Numbered from the stretch's first letter, positions 1-5,455 are shown. The stretch is 5,759 nucleotides of DNA from Candidatus Methanomethylophilaceae archaeon (GCA_016296195.1 JAEDJU010000088.1:1-5759); one strand, 5' to 3'. Notes: a model not told the origin generated them from the letters alone. Numbers and translations: made by a program.

Positions 1-408
1 GATGTCATGCCGTTGGGAGACCCGCACGGAGGATTGTTCGAGTACACAGACGAGGGACTGCCGGGAAGCATCTTCGCATGCACCGTTCCGGTCAGGGATG
101 TGAACCGTTCCATAGGTTTCTACAGGGACATCCTCGGGATGGAGGTCCTGTCGTCCGATGATTCCGTCGCGTACCTCCGCAGGGATGGTTGCAGGGTGAT
201 CCTCAGGAGGAGTGATGTCGTCGGCATAGACACAGGTCTGTATCTCGGTGTGGACAGTCCCTACAACACCCGTCGCCGTCTCATCGATGAGGGTGTCATT
301 TTCACTCAGGAACCCGTTCGCGGACCGTTCGGCACGTACACATCGTTCCGTGACGATGACGGCAACGTCATCCACTGCATCGAGACAGGTGCGGAGTTCC
401 GTATCTGA
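1..408 (+). CDS. VOC/glyoxalase-family protein, C-terminal part, probably two tandem VOC domains (partial)
   Basis: The frame is open to the left edge (codons Asp-Val precede the first ATG at 7), so the gene very likely starts outside the window. Numbered from that ATG, residues 5-12 (DPHGGLFE) look like the closing strand of a first VOC domain. Residues 21-45 (pattern VPVRDVNRSIGFY...LGM) open a second domain, which closes at 116-126 (DDDGNVIHCIE). The two closing segments align with each other (D-x-x-G-x-[LV]-[FI]-[EH]), supporting a duplicated module. The VOC fold serves metal-dependent lyases, isomerases and dioxygenases as well as resistance proteins. In the second domain the usual first-strand His appears to be Ala24 and the last-strand Glu appears to be His123, so metal binding there is doubtful. 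The protein should be cytosolic, as no membrane segment is seen. The family call is fairly sure; the reaction is unknown. It is convergent with the membrane-protein gene that ends at 445. Confidence 0.8.
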   Translation, partial: DVMPLGDPHGGLFEYTDEGLPGSIFACTVPVRDVNRSIGFYRDILGMEVLSSDDSVAYLRRDGCRVILRRSDVVGIDTGLYLGVDSPYNTRRRLIDEGVIFTQEPVRGPFGTYTSFRDDDGNVIHCIETGAEFRI

Positions 409-412
409 TCGG

Positions 413-427
413 AAAAAAAGGGAAAAA
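413..427 (-). terminator. T-tract terminator for the 445-822 gene
   Basis: Read on the minus strand, the 17-32 bases after the stop codon hold T5 (427-423) and then T7 (419-413), the kind of oligo-T signal that ends archaeal transcripts. A 7-bp inverted repeat, TGATCGG (406-412) and CCGATCA (441-447), brackets the tracts and contains the stop codons of both convergent genes. The plus-strand VOC gene sees only A-tracts here, so no terminator is evident for it. Confidence 0.55.
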
Positions 428-444
428 GTGGTTTCAGGTCCCGA

Positions 445-822
445 TCACTCCAGGAAGAACCTCTTCACATTCGGCTTGAGGAGGTACAGGATGATGATCA
501 GCGAGATCAGGATCGGGATTATCGCGGAGAAGTTCCCCACGAACAGGGACAGCACGTTCAGGATGATGGCGAGCGCCTCGAGGATGATCCCGAGATACCA
601 CATTATGCTCCATCCGGAGAGGAATCCCACTCCGACCAGGATGTAGATTAGTCCCACCACCAATGCCGAACCGCCGGTGATCGCTCCGACACTGATTCCT
701 CCCACCACGGTCAGTCCCACGAACGAGAGTCCTCCGATGAGGATCGCTCCGAGACCGAGGATGATGTTCAGTATCGCTATCAGGGTTACCAGCAATGGAC
801 GCGGGTTGTTGTTCTTACCCAT
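445..822 (-). CDS. Small four-helix integral membrane protein, paralogue of the 902-1279 product
   Basis: This 125-residue protein is almost entirely hydrophobic. Likely membrane segments are about residues 9-32, 52-69, 73-95 and 100-114. A short basic/polar start (MGKNNNPRP) and the tail Y-L-L-K-P-N-V-K-R-F-F-L-E probably both face the cytoplasm. The GW-x-x-MWYLG motif at 70-78 and the terminal YL-x-x-P-x-VK motif are shared with the neighbouring upstream gene. No catalytic residues or metal-binding cluster are visible, and I cannot assign a function. The ATG at 820-822 is preceded on the minus strand by an AT-rich box about 25 nt upstream and no clear Shine-Dalgarno, suggesting a leaderless transcript. 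It is downstream of its paralogue but has its own promoter-like sequence, so the pair need not be one operon. Confidence 0.8.
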   Translation of the reverse strand: MGKNNNPRPLLVTLIAILNIILGLGAILIGGLSFVGLTVVGGISVGAITGGSALVVGLIYILVGVGFLSGWSIMWYLGIILEALAIILNVLSLFVGNFSAIIPILISLIIILYLLKPNVKRFFLE

Positions 823-842
823 GTATTGTAATCTTTAGAACC

Positions 843-856
843 ATTAAAAATTATTA
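843..856 (-). promoter_or_regulatory. TATA-like promoter for the 445-822 gene
   Basis: On the minus strand the sequence reads AATAATTTTTAAT, 21-34 nt before the ATG at 822. This matches archaeal TATA spacing for transcription starting at or very near the start codon. It is AT-rich but not a textbook TTTATATA, so the exact core is uncertain. Confidence 0.5.
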
Positions 857-862
857 TCGCTA

Positions 863-877
863 CCGTCCCAAGGACGG
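863..877 (-). terminator. Short GC hairpin between the two membrane-protein genes
   Basis: CCGTCC (863-868) and GGACGG (872-877) form a 6-bp perfect stem with a 3-nt loop. On the minus strand it lies 24 nt beyond the stop of the 902-1279 gene and is followed by AATAATTTTTAAT. It could end that transcript or limit read-through into the next gene. The T-rich stretch doubles as the next gene's promoter, so the role is ambiguous. Confidence 0.35.
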
Positions 878-901
878 GAAAAGGGTTTGTGACGGTCCCC
901 T

Positions 902-1279
902 TCAGTCCAGGAAGTAGGACTTGACACCGGGTCTCATCAGGTAGATGATGATCAGCAGATCGATGATGGTTCCTATGATCATGGTCGACTGGCCGGTGAG
1001 CGCCATGTAGAGGTACGAGATCGCTCCGATTGCCTCGATGATCATACCGAGGTACCACATGACCTTCCAACCCTTGAGGAGTCCGGTCGAGATGACCAGG
1101 TAGATCAACGCCGAGATAACGTATGCGGCACCCACGACGACGGGCTCGCCCTCCACCGCGCTCTCGATCTCCATTCCTGCGAGGACGCAGACGCCTCCGA
1201 TGAGGTACAGTATTCCAACTATGGCGAATATGGCACCGATCACTGTTATCAGGATAGGCCTTGCACTTTTACCTGCCAT
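902..1279 (-). CDS. Small four-helix integral membrane protein, paralogue of the 445-822 product
   Basis: This protein has 125 residues, the same length as its downstream neighbour. Likely membrane segments are about 9-34, 48-68, 73-94 and 99-114. A slightly acidic loop (EIESAVEGEP, 37-46) lies between the first two helices and is the main difference from the paralogue. From Gly70 to the end the two proteins align without gaps, with 25 of 56 residues identical by hand count, including GW-x-x-MWYLG and the YL-x-x-P-x-VK-x-x-FL tail. This indicates tandem duplication followed by considerable divergence. No enzymatic motif is seen and the function is unknown. The ATG at 1277-1279 has a strong TATA box centred about 26 nt upstream and no convincing Shine-Dalgarno, so translation is probably leaderless. 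Another ATG at 1281-1283 is out of frame. The gene sits downstream of sufB but appears separately transcribed. Confidence 0.8.
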   Translation of the reverse strand: MAGKSARPILITVIGAIFAIVGILYLIGGVCVLAGMEIESAVEGEPVVVGAAYVISALIYLVISTGLLKGWKVMWYLGMIIEAIGAISYLYMALTGQSTMIIGTIIDLLIIIYLMRPGVKSYFLD

Positions 1280-1300
1280 GCATCTTTATCGATAAACATG

Positions 1301-1310
1301 ATATATAATT
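1301..1310 (-). promoter_or_regulatory. TATA box for the 902-1279 gene
   Basis: The minus strand reads AATTATATAT, the best TATA match in the window, ending 21 nt before the ATG at 1279. This spacing predicts transcription starting at about the start codon. It lies in the short gap after sufB, which supports independent expression from the suf genes. Confidence 0.65.
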
Positions 1311-1316
1311 TATTGT

Positions 1317-1321
1317 AAAAA
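1317..1321 (-). terminator. Possible T-tract terminator after sufB
   Basis: On the minus strand a T5 run, within a T-rich context (ATCTTTTTAC), follows the sufB stop by about 23 nt. No stem is evident. It immediately precedes the TATA box of the next gene, so it may serve to separate the two transcripts. Confidence 0.35.
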
Positions 1322-1343
1322 GATAAATGGTTTGGATGGGGAC

Positions 1344-2546
1344 TCAGTCCCCGAGATTGGCCTTCTCGATGGCGGCATCCAGTTCCTTCTGGAGCGCCTC
1401 GGGCAGTCCGTTGATGCTTCCCGACAGGAATCCCCTGACGATCATGCTGACGGCCTGGTCCTCGTTGAGTCCCCTGGACATGAGGTACTCGATCTGGTCC
1501 CTGGCGATCTTTCCGACGGCTGCCTCGTGGGTCATCTCCACATCGGCGACGTGCGCCTCCAGCTCGGGGACAGCGACGGTGGATCCGCCGTCCTTCAGGA
1601 TGATGCTCCTGCACTCCAGGTGTGCCTTGACCTCGGGTGCGTTACCGACGAGACGTCCGCGTGCGCACATCCTTCCGCCCATGGAGATGCTCCTGCTCAT
1701 GATCTCGGCCCTGGCCCTCTTTCCGTTGAGGTTGACCATTCCGCCGGTGTCGATGTCGGAACCCTCGTGTGCGATGCACATGGTGTTGTAGGTGGCGGAG
1801 GAGTTCTCCCCGAGATTGGCGACGGGGAAGCTCTGGAGGCTTCCGACGGGGTTGAGGATGACGTAGTTGTTGGTGTAGTTGGAGTTCTTTCCCACGACGC
1901 AGTTGGTCCTGGGCCTGACACCGGTCTGCTTTCCCCAGCTGTGGATCATGGAGAATGTCAGGTTGGCGTTGTCACCCACGAAGATCTCGGAGACACCCAC
2001 ATGCAGGGAATCGTTCGCATGGTGTGCTGTGGAGCATCCCGTGATCATCTCCAACGATGCACCGTCCTCCACGATGATGATGTTGTGGAGGTTCTGGATG
2101 GATTTGTCCTTGTTCAGGAGCATGCAGGTCTGGACGGGGTTCTTGATGTGGTATCCGGCCTTGACCCTGATGAAGTATCCGTCGGAGTCCTCGAGGTAGG
2201 ATTTGGCGGTGTACTTGTCCTTGGTGGGGTCCATGGCCTTCCAGTAGAAGTCCTTCAGACCGTCATGCTTCTTCAGCGCCTCCTTGGTGGTCATCATCTC
2301 GAGACCCTCCTGGGGTTTGGCGCTGCAGTGGCTCATTCCGTTGTCGATGAACATCAGGGTTCCGGCACGGTTGATCTCATCCGCCACGACACCGACGTTC
2401 TCCATGTACTTCCTGTAGTCGGAGCTCTGGAGGTCGTCCACCTGCTCGGGCTCGTATGTCCCCTCCTCGTAGCGGTCGATGTCCAGGTCGGCACCGTACG
2501 CTCCCTTCTTGTTCAGGGCCTCCTTCACAGATTGATTATCTGGCAT
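1344..2546 (-). CDS. sufB: SufB/SufD-family Fe-S cluster assembly scaffold protein
   Basis: This 400-residue protein is the scaffold partner of the SufC ATPase. In the family, cysteines of SufB carry persulfide sulfur and help build the nascent Fe-S cluster, and SufC binds the C-terminal helices. The characteristic C-terminal core is present: H-L-E-C-R-S (309-314), VPELEAHVADVEMTHEA (325-342), then a helical region with SRGLNEDQA and IVRGF. By remembered alignment, Cys312 matches the catalytic Cys405 of E. coli SufB, and His340-Glu341 match its His433-Glu434. The protein is shorter than bacterial SufB (about 495 residues) but typical of the archaeal SufBC type, and should be cytosolic. The start is ATG 2546-2544, 22 bp inside the end of sufC, with GGAGGAG 10-12 nt upstream. 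A longer open frame reaching 2729 is just sufC read in another frame. No sufS, sufE/U or separate sufD is present here. Confidence 0.93.
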   Translation of the reverse strand: MPDNQSVKEALNKKGAYGADLDIDRYEEGTYEPEQVDDLQSSDYRKYMENVGVVADEINRAGTLMFIDNGMSHCSAKPQEGLEMMTTKEALKKHDGLKDFYWKAMDPTKDKYTAKSYLEDSDGYFIRVKAGYHIKNPVQTCMLLNKDKSIQNLHNIIIVEDGASLEMITGCSTAHHANDSLHVGVSEIFVGDNANLTFSMIHSWGKQTGVRPRTNCVVGKNSNYTNNYVILNPVGSLQSFPVANLGENSSATYNTMCIAHEGSDIDTGGMVNLNGKRARAEIMSRSISMGGRMCARGRLVGNAPEVKAHLECRSIILKDGGSTVAVPELEAHVADVEMTHEAAVGKIARDQIEYLMSRGLNEDQAVSMIVRGFLSGSINGLPEALQKELDAAIEKANLGD

Positions 2547-3280
2547 GATCCGCACTCTCCTCCGTATCCGTTCTCCTTGATGTCCTTCAGCAGGTCCGTG
2601 GGCCTTCCGGAACAGCGTATCCTGCCCTCCTTCATGACGTAGGCGATGTCCGCGCCGATGTAGTCCAGGATCTGTCCCGTGTGGGTGATGACCAATGAGG
2701 ACACATGTCTCTGGATGTTTCCGCGGCATCCCTTCTGGTCGTAGAGGAGGTCGTGGACCTTGTTACCGATGAGGTCGATGTTCTCCAGGTCGACTCCCGA
2801 CTCGGGCTCGTCCAGGAGGATGAACTCCGGTTTCTGTGCAGTGAGCTGGAGCAGTTCGGACCTCTTGATCTCCCCTCCGGAGAATCCGACGTTGACCTCC
2901 CTGTCCAGGAAGTTCTGCATCTTGAACTTGTCAGCCTCCCTCAGGATCGCATCACCGTTCTCGGAGGTGGTCCTGATGAGGTCTCCGAGTTTGACCCCGA
3001 AGATGTTCGGGGGCCTCTGCATCATCATGCCGATACCGAGTTTCGCACGCTCGTCCACCGACATCTCCGTGATGTCCTGTCCCTTGAACAGGATCTCCCC
3101 CTGTGTGACCTTGGTAGTGCTGTACCCCATGATCGTGGCAAGAAGGGTTGATTTGCCCGATCCGTTGGGCCCGAAGAGGACGCAGGTCTCGCCCTCGTTG
3201 ACCGTCAGGTTGACCCCTTTGAGGATCTCCCTCTCACCGGCCTCGGCGTGAAGATCGACTATTTTCAGCATCTCGGTCAT
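2525..3280 (-). CDS. sufC: SufC, ABC-type ATPase of the Fe-S cluster assembly complex
   Basis: This 251-residue soluble ABC ATPase powers the SufBC scaffold and is not a transporter. All ABC motifs are intact: Walker A GPNGSGKST (37-45), Q-loop Gln88 in MMMQRPP, signature FSGGE (133-137), Walker B FILLDEP with Asp157 and catalytic Glu158, D-loop SGVD, and H-loop His200. The SGGE-x-KR-x-E-x-LQL signature region and DEPESGVD are typical of SufC rather than transport ATPases. The length matches the family (about 250 residues). The start is ATG 3280-3278 with GGTGAT 3 nt upstream; Met4 is a weaker alternative. The tail G-G-E-C-G-S-C-Q holds Cys243 and Cys246, a CxxC whose role is unknown. The last 22 bp overlap sufB. 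The divergent neighbour is the amide hydrolase gene. Confidence 0.95.
   Translation of the reverse strand: MTEMLKIVDLHAEAGEREILKGVNLTVNEGETCVLFGPNGSGKSTLLATIMGYSTTKVTQGEILFKGQDITEMSVDERAKLGIGMMMQRPPNIFGVKLGDLIRTTSENGDAILREADKFKMQNFLDREVNVGFSGGEIKRSELLQLTAQKPEFILLDEPESGVDLENIDLIGNKVHDLLYDQKGCRGNIQRHVSSLVITHTGQILDYIGADIAYVMKEGRIRCSGRPTDLLKDIKENGYGGECGSCQIINL
2557..2563 (-). promoter_or_regulatory. Ribosome binding site of sufB inside sufC
   Basis: The minus strand reads GGAGGAG, 10-12 nt before the ATG at 2546, within the last codons of sufC. This site fixes the sufB start and implies independent initiation or coupled translation on a shared sufC-sufB message. Confidence 0.7.
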
Positions 3281-3344
3281 GTCATCACCGTATCTGGATG
3301 CACATCGCGAACATGTAAAAAAAGGCGTGCATTATTCCTTTCCG

Positions 3345-3352
3345 AATATAAC
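3345..3352 (-). promoter_or_regulatory. Candidate TATA box for sufCB
   Basis: The minus strand reads GTTATATT, 65-72 nt before the sufC ATG. Transcription would start about 25 nt downstream, near 3322, leaving a leader of roughly 40 nt that contains the GGTGAT ribosome site at 3284-3289. An A7 run on the plus strand (3317-3323) coincides with the predicted start region. The match is moderate. Confidence 0.4.
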
Positions 3353-3452
3353 GTCCTTTTACGTTTATCCCGGTCGGGAATCCTCCATCACCCGTCTCCC
3401 ATGAACAGCAATGTGCATAATGATCGTATCTGTCGTTTCCGATCGTCAGAGT

Positions 3453-3461
3453 CATAATATA
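3453..3461 (+). promoter_or_regulatory. Candidate TATA box for the amide hydrolase gene
   Basis: CATAATATA lies 65-73 nt before the ATG at 3526. It would place the transcript start near 3483, upstream of both ribosome sites. A second AT-rich element, CATATATTC at 3482-3490, is too close to the Shine-Dalgarno to be the promoter of a leadered transcript. Only sequence resemblance supports this. Confidence 0.4.
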
Positions 3462-3497
3462 GACTGAAACTGTATTTTCAACATATATTCACATAAA

Positions 3498-3516
3498 GGG
3501 AGGAATATTCCTGGAG
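3498..3516 (+). promoter_or_regulatory. Two ribosome binding sites that leave the hydrolase start open
   Basis: GGGAGGA at 3498-3504 sits 7 nt before an in-frame CTG at 3511. A weaker GGAG at 3513-3516 sits 9 nt before the ATG at 3526. The stronger site therefore favours the non-standard CTG start, which would add Leu(Met)-Glu-Lys-Lys-Ile ahead of the membrane anchor. The weaker site is adequate for ATG. Confidence 0.5.
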
Positions 3517-3525
3517 AAGAAGATC

Positions 3526-4716
3526 ATGATCGCTATCATCGTCGTGGTCGTCGTGGCCATTGTCCTGCTGGCGAGCTACCTCGTTTCCCAGAGGGACCAT
3601 GACGAGCCCTACGACCCCGTGGTCAACCCCCATGAGGCGGAGTGGCTGACGGATGAGATGAACGCTTCCCTCGAGACATTGGAACGCATCGATGACGATG
3701 GTTACATGTACGAGATGGATTGCGACTACGATTACTACAACAACCCCACGTTGCTCAAGATCATGGAGGAGTACGGCATCTACGATGCGGGTTGCTCCGC
3801 ATTCGTCACGTTCAACGAGGCCGGGGACAGCGTCCTCACCGCCAGGAACTACGACTACAAGCACACGACCCCTGAGGGGGAGATCACAGGTCTGAACGTC
3901 GCCATCCACTGCTCTCCCGAGGGCAAGTACAGGTCCATCGGAATCGCCGACGCATACTGGCTCGACTACGAGAAGGGTACCTTCTGCTCCGGAGTCCTGG
4001 ACGACGAGACTACAGACATCTCCCTCCTGGCCCTGTTGCCCTATGTGTGCATGGACGGTATCAACGAGAAGGGCGTCTCCGTATCCATCCTGAAGCTCGA
4101 CATCAAGGAGGGTGAGGAACCCGTCTACATCCAGAAGGTCGAGGGCAAGACCACCATCGGTCATTCGGTCCTCATGCGTTATATCCTCGACAGCTGCGCA
4201 TCCGTCGGAGAGGCGGTCGCCCTCGCCGAGGAGTACAACATCGTCGGAGCCTTCGGTATGAACTTCCACATCTTCGTGACCGACGCCAACGGTGACTCCG
4301 TCGTCCTGGAGTGGCGTTACGGCAAGATGTATGTGACCGATGTCAACGTCGTATCCAACTTCTACTCCGGATTCGATGATGCGGAGGATTACTACAAGAA
4401 CGGCGTCCTCGTGGAGAACGTGGTCCGTCTCGACAGCACCGTCAAGGAGTACAGGTACGGATTCGGTCACGGATACCACCGTCTCACCGGCATAGTCAGC
4501 GCCCTGGAGCGTTACATCGACTTCACCGAGGATGAGTACATCACGAAGATGACCAAGTCCCAGGCCATGCACATACTGAGTGTCGCGGCACAGGATCCCG
4601 GAACCGAGGCCACGTCCATGACCCAGTACAGTGTCGTCTACGACACCAAGAACTGCAGTGCGGTCGTCTGCATGCATCAGGACTACGATTCCGTCTACAC
4701 CATAACGTTGGATTGA
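3526..4716 (+). CDS. Membrane-anchored Ntn hydrolase, choloylglycine hydrolase / linear amide C-N hydrolase superfamily
   Basis: This 396-residue enzyme should cleave a linear amide bond (conjugated bile acids, penicillin V, N-acyl lipids and similar are known family substrates). Residues 2-20 form a hydrophobic anchor (IAIIVVVVVAIVLLA...), followed by an acidic linker, so the enzyme most likely faces outside the cell. The nucleophile candidate is Cys90 in D-A-G-C-S-A-F. By remembered alignment with clostridial bile salt hydrolase (Cys2, Arg18, Asp21, Asn175, Arg228), the active site continues with Arg107 and Asp110 in A-R-N-Y-D-Y, Asn278 in V-V-S-N-F-Y and Arg319 in Y-H-R-L-T. D-G-I-N-E-K-G-V (177-184) is another family hallmark. 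Removal of about 89 residues, probably between Gly89 and Cys90, would be needed to free the N-terminal cysteine. The ATG is annotated as the start, but CTG at 3511 would give a basic Lys-Lys before the anchor. The substrate is unknown; calling it a bile salt hydrolase would be a guess. Confidence 0.82.
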   Translation: MIAIIVVVVVAIVLLASYLVSQRDHDEPYDPVVNPHEAEWLTDEMNASLETLERIDDDGYMYEMDCDYDYYNNPTLLKIMEEYGIYDAGCSAFVTFNEAGDSVLTARNYDYKHTTPEGEITGLNVAIHCSPEGKYRSIGIADAYWLDYEKGTFCSGVLDDETTDISLLALLPYVCMDGINEKGVSVSILKLDIKEGEEPVYIQKVEGKTTIGHSVLMRYILDSCASVGEAVALAEEYNIVGAFGMNFHIFVTDANGDSVVLEWRYGKMYVTDVNVVSNFYSGFDDAEDYYKNGVLVENVVRLDSTVKEYRYGFGHGYHRLTGIVSALERYIDFTEDEYITKMTKSQAMHILSVAAQDPGTEATSMTQYSVVYDTKNCSAVVCMHQDYDSVYTITLD

Positions 4717-4739
4717 TCGGAACACCATCAAAACGGGAT

Positions 4740-4754
4740 CGGGGACCTCCCCCG
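4740..4754 (+). repeat. Small GC-rich hairpin after the hydrolase gene
   Basis: CGGGG (4740-4744) and CCCCG (4750-4754) form a 5-bp stem with a 5-nt loop, 24 nt past the hydrolase stop. No T-tract follows, so evidence for termination is weak. It could instead protect the 3' end of the message. Confidence 0.3.
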
Positions 4755-4780
4755 GCCCATCAACCCCTTACAACATGATC

Positions 4781-4813
4781 GGAGACGGGTGATCCCGGGA
4801 CATCACCGTCTCC
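4781..4813 (+). repeat. Long near-perfect inverted repeat between the hydrolase and flavoprotein genes
   Basis: GGAGACGGGTGAT (4781-4793) pairs with ATCACCGTCTCC (4802-4813) as 12 base pairs with one unpaired G, around an 8-nt loop containing CCCGGG. It lies 65 nt after the hydrolase stop and about 40 nt before the flavoprotein ATG. It may be the 3'-terminal structure of the hydrolase mRNA or an operator; no T-run follows. The exact 13-base left arm also occurs in inverse orientation at 3387-3399. Confidence 0.55.
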
Positions 4814-4853
4814 GCTCCAAGGTTTCTTATCATCGGTTCAGAATCCGGTGGAC

Positions 4854-5432
4854 ATGAAGATCATCGCACTGAACGGCAGCCCACGCCCCATCGGAAACTG
4901 CAGCAACATCCTGAACGAGGTCCAGGACCTCTTCGAGAGGGAGGGCATAGAGATGGAGGTCGTCCACCTCTACGAGTATAGGTTCACCAACTGCAACGTG
5001 TGCATGACCTGCGAGATCCGCGGTGATGGCAGATGCATGGATGAGGATGACGGATTCAATGATATCCTCGACACACTCCGCGGTGCCGACGGGATCTTCA
5101 TGATCGCACCGAGCTACGCCGGTGCATGCCCGAGTGTCATGCAGACCTTCCTGGAGAGGGCCGCATTGGTATTCGAGAAGGGTGACCAGGGTCTCGCCGG
5201 AAAGGTCGGAGGTGCCGTGGCCGTATGTGCCCATGACGGTGCCGACCTTGTCTACGATCAGATGGTCAGGTTCATGCTCAGGAACAGGATGGCGGTCTGC
5301 GGTTCCAATCCCATGCCGATCATCAGGGCGTTGAACTCCCCCCAGTACTCCGACGATGTCCGTGGTATGAAGGGTGTGCATTCCCTGGTCGAAGGCATGA
5401 CATCCCTCATCATGAAGTTGAACGGATACTGA
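4854..5432 (+). CDS. Iron-sulfur flavoprotein (Isf-like), NADPH-dependent FMN reductase / flavodoxin-fold family
   Basis: This 192-residue protein opens with the FMN phosphate loop of the flavodoxin-like fold (MKIIALNGSPRPIGNCSN, 1-18). The compact cysteine cluster Cys47-x2-Cys50-x2-Cys53-x7-Cys61 follows, then M-D-E-D-D-G-F and the APSYAG segment (85-90). This cluster and the length match the archaeal iron-sulfur flavoproteins typified by Methanosarcina Isf (about 191 residues), which bind FMN and a [4Fe-4S] cluster, take electrons from ferredoxin and can reduce O2 or H2O2. Related proteins with the same cysteine pattern reduce quinones or nitro compounds, so the in vivo acceptor is unknown. 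It should be cytosolic. ATG 4854 is chosen because MKIIALNGSPR is the family-typical start; an in-frame GTG at 4848 adds only two residues. Upstream lie only a weak GGTG and a poor TATA-like TTTCTTAT near 4823-4830, so the promoter is uncertain. Confidence 0.85.
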   Translation: MKIIALNGSPRPIGNCSNILNEVQDLFEREGIEMEVVHLYEYRFTNCNVCMTCEIRGDGRCMDEDDGFNDILDTLRGADGIFMIAPSYAGACPSVMQTFLERAALVFEKGDQGLAGKVGGAVAVCAHDGADLVYDQMVRFMLRNRMAVCGSNPMPIIRALNSPQYSDDVRGMKGVHSLVEGMTSLIMKLNGY

Positions 5433-5448
5433 AATCCAGTAGTGCTCC

Positions 5449-5455
5449 TTTATAT
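5449..5455 (+). promoter_or_regulatory. TATA box of the AAA-ATPase-like gene
   Basis: TTTATAT lies 82-88 nt before the ATG at 5537, giving an expected transcript start near 5478 and a leader of about 60 nt. The palindrome at 5453-5470 overlaps its last bases. A 5-bp inverted repeat, TACTG/CAGTA (5427-5441), immediately upstream overlaps the flavoprotein stop codon. Confidence 0.6.

Noticed and set aside
1332..2642. Long open frame of 436 codons on the plus strand opposite sufB
   Set aside because: It lies antisense to an unmistakable sufB/sufC pair, its protein is a Val/Gly/Asp/His-rich composition typical of reversed GC-rich coding DNA, and it shows no motif.
2547..2729. A 61-residue N-terminal extension of SufB
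   Set aside because: It is sufC DNA read in another frame and is rich in Arg/His; the ATG at 2546 has a good ribosome site and starts the family-like sequence.
3422..3446. Direct repeat GATCGT (3422-3427 and 3441-3446) in the divergent promoter region
   Set aside because: Two 6-mers 19 bp apart in a region rich in GATC are expected by chance; there is no extended similarity.
3248..3457. Small 69-codon open frame in the sufC/hydrolase intergenic region
   Set aside because: It starts inside sufC, has no ribosome site, and crosses the predicted sufC promoter; its sequence resembles nothing.
3478..4731. 417-codon open frame on the minus strand opposite the hydrolase
   Set aside because: It is antisense to a gene with a full Ntn active site and is Val/Asp/His/Leu-rich without any recognisable domain; it is a strand shadow.
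4777..4794. GGGTGATC at the hairpin arm acting as a sequestered ribosome site
   Set aside because: No start codon lies at a suitable distance downstream; the next real ATG is about 60 nt away.
4848..4853. GTG start for the flavoprotein, two codons earlier
   Set aside because: It is possible, but family members begin MKI-x-x-x-NGSPR and neither start has a strong ribosome site, so the ATG is preferred.
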